Assembly: GCA_016125085.1 (NCBI GenBank)
Contig: WGMM01000008.1
Location: 1-64,000, forward strand
Length of the DNA: 64,000 bases
Source: a bacterium
Lineage (GTDB): Bacteria > Planctomycetota > Planctomycetia > Isosphaerales > Isosphaeraceae
Reading direction: 5' to 3'
Part shown: positions 34,086 to 40,310 of the stretch, one piece after another
Numbering within the stretch: the stretch's first letter is position 1
Layout of the letters: each line of letters opens with the position of its first letter
Position numbers and translations under genes: made by a program
Notes under the pieces: generated by a model
What the model saw: the letters and a program-made list of their open reading frames with translations, nothing else
Told to the model about the DNA's origin: nothing
The model's database searches: none

Positions 34086-35960
34086 TCAGCGGCCCGGGGC
34101 TTTCCCTCCCAGCGCCTCGGCGATCGACGCATGCCCATAAGCCTCCGCCAGTTCCCTCGCCGTGCGGCCTTGCTTGTCCTTCGCGTCCCGATCCGCCCCG
34201 GCGGCGAGCAGCGCTTTCACGATCGCCGTGTCGCCGTAGTCGACGGAAGCCGCGTAGAGCAGTGGCGTCATTCCCTTGGAGTCCACGTCGTCGATCCTGG
34301 CTCCTTTCGCCACGAGCGGCTTGACGGCGGCGGCGTGGTTGTTGAGGACGGCCCAGCTCAGGGGCGCGATCTTGTACGCATCCCCAAGGTTCGGGTCTGC
34401 GCCCTTCTCCAGCAAGTACTCGAGCATCGCCGTGTCGCGGCGAAACGTCGCGATGAGCAGGGGCGTCGCCACGAACTCCAACCCTCCGAACTGCACGCTG
34501 AATCCCTCGTTCACACGGCCACCCGCGTCCAGCAGCGCCCCGACCATCTCCCGGTCGCCGTTGCCGGCGGCGATGTAAACCGTGGGGGGGATGTCGGTCC
34601 TCTTCACGTCCCCTTCGGCACGCACCTTCGCACCTTTCCCCAACAGCTGGCGGACGACCTCCGCGTTGCCGTGGTACCGCGACGCGACCATCAGCGGGGT
34701 GAACCCCGACTCGGCCAGGGTGTTGACCTTCGCGCCGCGCTCGAGCAGCAGCTTCACCTTGGCCGGGTCGCGGGCCGCGAACATCAGGGCTGTGGTCCCC
34801 TTGCCGGTCTGCGCGTTCGGAGACATCCCGCCGTCGAGGGCCTTCCGCAGGTCGTCGGCGGAGCCCTCCAGCGTCACACGGATCCAATCGTCCTTCTCGG
34901 CGGGGGCGAAGTCTGGCTGCGGCGAGGCTTTCGGCGGCGAACCGGCCGCGGGCGGAACCGCGCGGAGCATGGCAAGGGCGGCCCACTCGGACCCCATGAT
35001 CGAGATATACTGGTGCTTGCGGCCGTGCGGGAACCCCGAGTTGAAGTACGGCGGGCTGACCGGGGCGGGTGAGTGGAGCCGCGACTCGACCCGCCACGAG
35101 CCGTCGTCCTTCTGGCTGCCCAAGAGGAACCGCAGCCCGCGCTGATAGGCCGGGTCGCCGGTCGCCAGGCCCACCGCGTCGTTGAGCGCCGACAGGACCT
35201 CGCCGGTCGAGTAGGCGTCGCTTTCCAGGTTCGGCAACTGCGACCAGCCGCCGTCCGGTCGCTGCGCGGCGAGCAGCTCCTTGGCGGCGTCCGCGCGGGC
35301 GGCCTTGTCGGCCCCGGTCCAGAACAGCCCGAGCAGCCGGAACGTCCGTTCCTCGGTGTCGTGCGGCCGGGCCTTCAGGAGCCACTCGCGGGCCAGCCGC
35401 AACCGCGCCTCCTTCTCTGCCCGGCGCCCTTCGGGAAGGTACAGGCCGATGGCGCGGGCGCACACCGTCGTCGCGGTGATGCTGCTGTACGCTTGCGGGG
35501 GCCGGCCATCGAGGATCGACCAGCTCCCGTCGGGACGTTGCGCCGAGGCCAGGAACTGGGCCTTCGCGGAGGTGGCCAGGCTGGGCTGGATACCCGCCGC
35601 GTGCGCCACCATCAACGCCCAGCCCTCGTCCTTCTCGTCGATGAAGCTGCTCCCCTGGACGACGGCGTCAAGGTCCTTATTGGGGGAGAGGGTCTCCTCC
35701 GCCGCTTCTTTCGCGAGGGCTCCGTCGAACTCGATCCCCCGCTCGCGGGCCATCGGCATCATCAGAGCGGGCAGAAGGTGGTGGTGGCAGGAGATGCACG
35801 TCGCGTTCTGAAAGAACACCTGCTGGGATTTCTGGATGGCGGGGAGCGATCTCGTCACGGCCTTCCGCAGGACCGCCTCCTCGATCACCGGCGGCTTTTC
35901 CTGCGCGCCAGCGGCAACAGGAATCAAGCAAACACAGACCGTGAAGATGAGGCGGAGCAT
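34086..35960 (-). CDS. Exported prenyltransferase-like/ankyrin repeat protein with CxxCH motif
   Basis: A 624-residue protein with a signal peptide (MLRLIFTVCVCLIPVAAGAQ). Residues ~50-60 hold a haem-type motif CISCHH. Residues ~120-330 show squalene-hopene-cyclase/prenyltransferase-like repeats (AQRPDGSWSILDGRPPQA, AQRPDGGWSQLPNLESDAYS, SQKDDGSWRVESRLHS). From about 370 to the end come six or seven ankyrin repeats (TTALMFAARDPAKVKLLLERG, FTPLMVASRYHGNAEVVRQL, MTPLLYAASVDYGDTAIVKA). This combination suggests an exported protein-binding haem protein; no cyclase acid motif (DxDD) is seen. The start has GGAGGG five bases ahead. It is much more GC-rich than its island neighbours. Confidence 0.85.
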   Translation of the reverse strand: MLRLIFTVCVCLIPVAAGAQEKPPVIEEAVLRKAVTRSLPAIQKSQQVFFQNATCISCHHHLLPALMMPMARERGIEFDGALAKEAAEETLSPNKDLDAVVQGSSFIDEKDEGWALMVAHAAGIQPSLATSAKAQFLASAQRPDGSWSILDGRPPQAYSSITATTVCARAIGLYLPEGRRAEKEARLRLAREWLLKARPHDTEERTFRLLGLFWTGADKAARADAAKELLAAQRPDGGWSQLPNLESDAYSTGEVLSALNDAVGLATGDPAYQRGLRFLLGSQKDDGSWRVESRLHSPAPVSPPYFNSGFPHGRKHQYISIMGSEWAALAMLRAVPPAAGSPPKASPQPDFAPAEKDDWIRVTLEGSADDLRKALDGGMSPNAQTGKGTTALMFAARDPAKVKLLLERGAKVNTLAESGFTPLMVASRYHGNAEVVRQLLGKGAKVRAEGDVKRTDIPPTVYIAAGNGDREMVGALLDAGGRVNEGFSVQFGGLEFVATPLLIATFRRDTAMLEYLLEKGADPNLGDAYKIAPLSWAVLNNHAAAVKPLVAKGARIDDVDSKGMTPLLYAASVDYGDTAIVKALLAAGADRDAKDKQGRTARELAEAYGHASIAEALGGKAPGR

Positions 35961-36079
35961 CGACGACCCTCCAGTAAGAACTTGGGAACAACGACCGGGT
36001 AAGCGAGGGCTGAGACAGTATCCTCGGCATTCGCGTACGGGGGTTCGGTCGGCGGTACGGTATTCTCCGCCGTCGAACT

Positions 36080-36307
36080 TCCAAGAACAGAGGACCGGAC
36101 CGCCGGGCTTGAAACTCGTGAATCACCCAGCCCAGCCACTGCGGCTGGCCGGATCCGCTGAAGCGACGAGTCAGGCACTGTTTACGGACGAACCACGTGT
36201 TGCGTTCAATTTGACCTGCAGGCCCGGATGAAGCAATGCGTTTGTGCCAGTTTTCTTCGAATCGCTTCCGCCGATGCCGGATTCAGGTTTCCGGTTGCAA
36301 TCGCGAG
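36080..36307 (-). repeat. Island repeat, copy C
   Basis: Third copy of the ~230 bp repeat, lying 119 bases ahead of the ankyrin gene and ending at the attC-like palindrome (36308). Its minus-strand peptide is SSGPAGQIERNTWFVRKQCL followed by TRRFSGSG and PQWLGWVIHEFQARRSG. There is no start codon in frame. Confidence 0.75.
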
Positions 36308-36365
36308 GCCTAATGAGAAGGTTCAACGGCCCTCTCAGAGGGTACGCTGCGGCCGGTTGTTAGGC
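36308..36365. repeat. attC-like palindrome
   Basis: The 58-base segment begins GCCTAATGA and ends TTGTTAGGC. The outer boxes are nearly those of integron attC sites (RYYYAAC and GTTRRRY; the right one is perfect, the left has one mismatch). Inside, CAACGGCC pairs with GGCCGGTTG leaving one extra G, and CCCTCT-CA-GAGGG forms the tip. Extra-helical bases are typical of attC. No integron integrase gene is in the window, and only one such site was found, so this is a candidate only. Confidence 0.42.
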
Positions 36366-36393
36366 CGAAAAATGAACTGACACCGATTTCTCC
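36366..36393. repeat. Single copy of AAAATGAACTGACACCGATTTC repeat
   Basis: CGAAAAATGAACTGACACCG, continuing to ATTTCTC, matches the tandem units at 32136 and 32165. It directly abuts the attC-like palindrome. Confidence 0.7.
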
Positions 36394-36479
36394 CAGATTG
36401 CAATTGGGTTAATGGTCTGAGCGCCAAAATTCAGCGGAAATACGCCACGTTTTGCCCATCAAACAGGTCGCATTCTGCT

Positions 36480-37481
36480 CTAGTTTCCCGATGCTGGAAC
36501 TATGGAGGAGATCGCTCTGGAAATCTCCAAGTCCAATTTCCATGAGAACTCCGGATACATCCGGTCGATTCGTTGAGAAACAGACTGCAATACTCGCTGC
36601 CCTTGCTGAAGGCCAGCGATATGTCCAGTATCCCATTCGATTTCGATTGTATTCCAAAACGAGGATCCCTCGATTCGACCCAAGCGCCGAGCGACTGCAT
36701 CATCAGCCACAAGTTTGGCCAACCACTGCTCCGGAACCGACCGATCACGTTCATACACAGCCCGCACCAGAGCATATATCGGTGGGCCTTCTGGCCATTC
36801 TGGGAATTCAGGCTTTACCGACCAGTCTTGTAGAGCCCGCATAATCTTGCGCTCGAGCACACCGGTAGTCTCAGCCCGTTGCGTCTTCTGGGCAGCAACG
36901 ACAATATAGTGGTCAACAGCCGAAGGAGGTCCCCATCTGCTAAACGCGTGACTTTGGTGGAGGTAGACCTCGATGCATTCGTTGGCCAGCAATTCAATGA
37001 ATGCCGCACGAAAAAGGGAAACGGCTTCTGTCGTCGTTGCCTTCAAGCTATTCGGCACAGCCGCGAGAGCGGTGATACTGAGGGGGTAAGTGAGAGGCTG
37101 ACCCAAGTCGACGTGTATTGGTACTAGCCTGCCACTCGTAATCCATCTGCGACTCAATTCAATACCTGCCAGAGTTACGCAGCGAAATTGGGTATGCGAT
37201 CGAGTGTTGTATAACTGAATATCTCGGCTGAGTGCGCATAGCCCAAATGCAATTGGCGAGCACGCAACTGGTAACCACAAGACCCAATGTTCGTCCCCCT
37301 TGTGAAACGCAGGCAACGTTGCCAAGGACAATAACACACCAATCAAAAAGAATATAAGTATCCTGCTATTCCGCCGCACAACAAATGGGCAGTTGGCCTT
37401 TGGCCGCTCTGGGCAGCCAGCGATTGCGTTAACCTCTCGCTCACACTGAACACAGTTTTGATTGGCAGAAGTAACACTCAT
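36480..37481 (-). CDS. Hypothetical membrane protein with N-terminal cysteine cluster
   Basis: A 333-residue protein. The N-terminus CVQCEREVNAIAGCPERPKA (cysteines continuing in NCPF) could form a small zinc-binding knuckle. Two hydrophobic segments follow, ILIFFLIGVLLSLATLPAF and VLWLPVACSPIAFGLCAL, and a long soluble part ends in DLEISRAISSIVPASGN. No known family is recognised. ATG 37481 has AAAGGG eight bases ahead; the longer frame from 37520 has no ribosome binding site. Codon use is AT-richer than the core genes. It belongs to the island's minus-strand array. Confidence 0.62.
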   Translation of the reverse strand: MSVTSANQNCVQCEREVNAIAGCPERPKANCPFVVRRNSRILIFFLIGVLLSLATLPAFHKGDEHWVLWLPVACSPIAFGLCALSRDIQLYNTRSHTQFRCVTLAGIELSRRWITSGRLVPIHVDLGQPLTYPLSITALAAVPNSLKATTTEAVSLFRAAFIELLANECIEVYLHQSHAFSRWGPPSAVDHYIVVAAQKTQRAETTGVLERKIMRALQDWSVKPEFPEWPEGPPIYALVRAVYERDRSVPEQWLAKLVADDAVARRLGRIEGSSFWNTIEIEWDTGHIAGLQQGQRVLQSVSQRIDRMYPEFSWKLDLEISRAISSIVPASGN

Positions 37482-37691
37482 AGGCTCGACCCTTTGGTAC
37501 GTAGTGGTTTCATGGCGCAACTAGCGGACTGCATTAGCCGCTCACTGAATGCGAATCGCCTGCGGCGCAGAGATCCAGCTTATCATTGAACTTCCTCACA
37601 TCGTATTCCGCGCGGCCCCGGTCGTTTACCCGAGCGCACTGACTACCCAGCTCAGCAGCAGTGGGGTCCGAGTTAGCGGCGTGCTCCAGAT

Positions 37692-37732
37692 AGCTTACAT
37701 GCCCCCGCCGTCTGCTGCAGCGTCTGGTTCGG
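37692..37732 (-). repeat. LQQTAG-type repeat, copy 2
   Basis: The block CCGAACCAGACGCTGCAGC followed by AGACGGCGGGGGCATGTAAG matches 34035-34074. It overlaps the 3' end of the gene at 37695-38486, so the last ~12 residues of that protein (EPDAAADGGGM) are written by the repeat. Confidence 0.65.
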
Positions 37733-38486
37733 CCGGACTGCCCCCGGCGACGACGACCGCGAGATCACGGAACGTCCGCAACTCCCCGAATTCCACGCTC
37801 GCGGGGAGCAAGCAACGCGCCGCGTACCACGTGAGCGCGTACGCCGACGCGAACAACACCACGCCGCTGACCGTGAGCAGATGAGCCCCACTGCACGCGC
37901 CGACCAGCAGACACACCACGGCTACGAGAATGCCCCAAATCGCGGCGTCATAGACCGGCGTGAGGATCCGAACCGGCGGCAACGCTCCCGGCGCGAGGCG
38001 GGAGATTGGGCCGAGAAACACCTCCGTGAATCGCCGGGTGTACGGTGCCAGCAGCGTGGAGGGCGCGATCTCACAAGCAGGCGCACCCGCATCGTGCAGT
38101 AGTGAGCGGATCGTCAGAAATGCGCCTGCGGGGGCACACGTACTCCCCAGCATCCGCGACGGCCGGACCGTGGGGCGAGCCACGCGGGCGGCGATCAAGT
38201 GGCACACTTCCGCGAGACGCCTCTGACTAGCCGGCTCCAGGACCGTACGCCAATCCTCATCCGAGCACGCGATAGCCCATAGCTGGTTGTAAGCGCGTCC
38301 GAGTTCCCGCCACCCGAGAAGGTCGCAGGCATCCCGCCACTCGGCAACCGTGGTTTCGAACGACAGCTTAGCACCCGGGTTGGCTTCGGGATCATGCTGG
38401 CACTGCTGACGCTGCATATCCTGGAGTACCGCCAGGATGTATTTCGGCGTCGCTGGCTTGTCGATAGTCGGGTAGCGAACTTCCAA
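37695..38486 (-). CDS. Hypothetical membrane protein
   Basis: A 263-residue protein. The N-terminal ~180 residues are soluble and helical (ILAVLQDMQRQQCQHDPEA, DLLGWRELGRAYNQLWAIA). Two hydrophobic segments follow (AAIWGILVAVVCLLVGACSG, LLTVSGVVLFASAYALTW). No family is recognised. The frame starts at TTG 38510, but TTG 38486 is preferred because GAGGG lies six bases ahead. On the minus strand, GCGTATAAT about 35 bases before 38486 is a possible -10 box within repeat R. The C-terminal residues come from a dispersed repeat. Confidence 0.62.
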   Translation of the reverse strand: MEVRYPTIDKPATPKYILAVLQDMQRQQCQHDPEANPGAKLSFETTVAEWRDACDLLGWRELGRAYNQLWAIACSDEDWRTVLEPASQRRLAEVCHLIAARVARPTVRPSRMLGSTCAPAGAFLTIRSLLHDAGAPACEIAPSTLLAPYTRRFTEVFLGPISRLAPGALPPVRILTPVYDAAIWGILVAVVCLLVGACSGAHLLTVSGVVLFASAYALTWYAARCLLPASVEFGELRTFRDLAVVVAGGSPAEPDAAADGGGM

Positions 38487-38516
38487 GATTCGCCCTCGGT
38501 GGGCGAACAATAATTA

Positions 38517-38656
38517 TACGCCCAAGATCATCGGTATTACGCCTGCCGTTAGGCGTATCAACATCTAGACTTAAATTAGAATACCAGGTTTACGATAGGC
38601 TTGGAAGAATCTGCACCGGAGATTCCGGACCGAATTCCAAGGCTCAGTCGATATCA
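38517..38656 (-). repeat. Direct repeat R, upstream of membrane protein gene
   Basis: Partner of 31493-31636 in the same orientation. Starts ACGCCCAAGATCATCGGT at 38519 and includes ACGCCTGCCGTTAGGCGTAT and GATTCCGGACC. The two copies flank the rest of the accessory island. On the minus strand it contains GCCTAAC inside its hairpin, one half of an attC-type core. Confidence 0.68.
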
Positions 38657-38860
38657 TCCCGAGATGAATTCGACCTCAGGCGACGTGCCTTCCGAGATTC
38701 CCAAACCGAAACTTCTCGACCAAGTTCGGCAGCATCTGCGAGTGACGGAAGGCGACATTCGACTTTTCCTGTTCAGACCTTTTTGCCTGAGAGAATGTGG
38801 CCAGCGAATTCGCCCGGTAATCCAGGTCGAAATCGACAGCATTCAGGCTTCGAGGTGCGT

Positions 38861-38908
38861 GAAGTTGTGCTGGTACACGACGGCTTCCGCTGGCGAAAGC
38901 CGTCGTAA
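38861..38908 (+). pseudogene. Remnant of the zwf 3' end
   Basis: Read in frame, this gives EVVLVHDGFRWRKPS followed by a stop, against EQLLARDGFRWRKPS and a stop at the end of zwf (30765-30812). The stretch GACGGCTTCCGCTGGCG is identical in both. The bases upstream (38657-38860) show no readable remainder of zwf. It is followed at once by the DUF1552 3' end, as zwf is followed by the DUF1552 remnant on the left side of the island. Confidence 0.75.
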
Positions 38909-38958
38909 GACCCTGCGGCGGGAACTTTTTCGCCAGCATTGAGCGAACCGAAGGCTCA

Positions 38959-40272
38959 TCAGATCTCGGCCAGTTTGCGATCGGAATCGCCGAACCGGTC
39001 GAGCTTGACGTCGTACTTTTCCATGAGCGACAGGAAAAGGCTGCACATCTTGCGGTTTTCCTTGCCCAGGTAGTCGAGGACCCGGCCCGACTGCAGCTTG
39101 CCGCCGGCGCGGCCGACGAGCACCACGGGCAACTGGTCGGCATTGTGGCCGCCCGTGAGCATGCTGGAGCAGTACATGAGCACCGTGTTGTCCAGAGCGG
39201 TCCTGTCGCCTTCCTGGATGGCATCCAGCTTTCCGGCGATGTAGGCGAGTTGTTCGACGAAGAAGCGGTTGACCTTCAGCCAGTCGTCGCCGTCGGTGTG
39301 CGAAAGCAGGTGGTGGATCATATAGTCCACGCCCAGGTTGGGGAACCGCAGCGAGGAATGGTCGTTGTTGAGCTTCAGGGTGCAGAAGCGGGTCGTGTCG
39401 GTCTGGAAGCCGAGCACGAGGATGTCGCACATGAGCCGCATGTGTTCGGCGATGTCCTGCGGCACACCGTCCTTCGGCCGGGGCAGGTTCGGCTTGTCGG
39501 TCGTCGGCCGCCAGCCCTGCAGTTCTTCACGCTTGCCGGCCTGGGCGATGCGCTGCTCGACTTCACGCACCGAGTTCAAGTATTCGTCAAGCTTGGTGCG
39601 GTCGTTGCGGCTGATCTTGCCGCGCAGCGATTTGGCGTCACTCAGGACAGAGTCGAGCACGCTGGCGTCGGTGGCTGATGCGTTGTCCTTGAACAGGCGG
39701 TCGAAGGCCAGCGCGGGATAGATTTCCAGCGGCGTGGGAGTCGTCGGCGAACTCCAGGAAATGTGAGAACTGTAGAGCATCGAGTAATTCTTGTGAACCG
39801 ACGCCATCGAGGGCTCGCAGCCCAGGACGAGGCTCGGCACTTTCGTCTGCCGCCCGATGCGCTGGGCCAGAACCTGATCGATGCTCGTGCCCGACTTGAT
39901 CGCACCGCCCGAAGCCAGCGGTGCCCCTGAGAGCAGATTGCCCGTCTGCGAGCTGTGGATGTTGCCCTTGAGGGCCTCCGCATTATAAAGCCCGCGGATA
40001 AATGTGACCTTGGAGCGGTGCGGCGTGAGAGGCTCGAGCACTTTGCCCAGCTCCATCGATTCGCCTTCGCCCTTCGCCCACCACTGCTTGCTGTGAAAGC
40101 CGTTGCCGGAGAACAGGCACGCGAAACGCACGGGCGGCTGATCGTTTTTGGGCGAGGCCGGGGCATCGTCGCGTGCATGCAGGCGGACCGATTCGAGCCA
40201 CGGCAGGCCGATCGTGACGCCGGTGCCTTTGAGAAACGCCCGCCGGCCCAGATTCCGAAACTCGTTCGCCAT
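38959..40272 (-). CDS. DUF1552 family protein (planctomycete)
   Basis: A 437-residue protein of the DUF1552 family, exported by a twin-arginine leader (LGRRAFLKGTGVTIGLPWL). The family is found mainly in Planctomycetes and Verrucomicrobia and is nearly always next to a DUF1592-type cytochrome protein, as here. Signatures: RFACLFSGNGFHSKQWWAKG, GKVLEPLTPHRSKVTFIRG, TSIDQVLAQRIG, and the C-terminal part DNTVLMYCSSMLTGGHNADQ. The biochemical role is unknown; the alkaline-phosphatase-like fold of related DUF1501 proteins is only suggestive. ATG 40272 precedes the leader; it lies 38 bases after the stop of the upstream partner gene. Confidence 0.9.
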   Translation of the reverse strand: MANEFRNLGRRAFLKGTGVTIGLPWLESVRLHARDDAPASPKNDQPPVRFACLFSGNGFHSKQWWAKGEGESMELGKVLEPLTPHRSKVTFIRGLYNAEALKGNIHSSQTGNLLSGAPLASGGAIKSGTSIDQVLAQRIGRQTKVPSLVLGCEPSMASVHKNYSMLYSSHISWSSPTTPTPLEIYPALAFDRLFKDNASATDASVLDSVLSDAKSLRGKISRNDRTKLDEYLNSVREVEQRIAQAGKREELQGWRPTTDKPNLPRPKDGVPQDIAEHMRLMCDILVLGFQTDTTRFCTLKLNNDHSSLRFPNLGVDYMIHHLLSHTDGDDWLKVNRFFVEQLAYIAGKLDAIQEGDRTALDNTVLMYCSSMLTGGHNADQLPVVLVGRAGGKLQSGRVLDYLGKENRKMCSLFLSLMEKYDVKLDRFGDSDRKLAEI

Positions 40273-40310
40273 GATGGTTGTCCCTGGTTCTGGTGAGTTC
40301 TTGAAGTCGA

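Noticed and set aside
38601..38942. Plus-strand frame of 113 codons next to the DUF1552 gene
   Set aside because: It crosses repeat R and the zwf remnant in a different frame; no ribosome binding site or domain.
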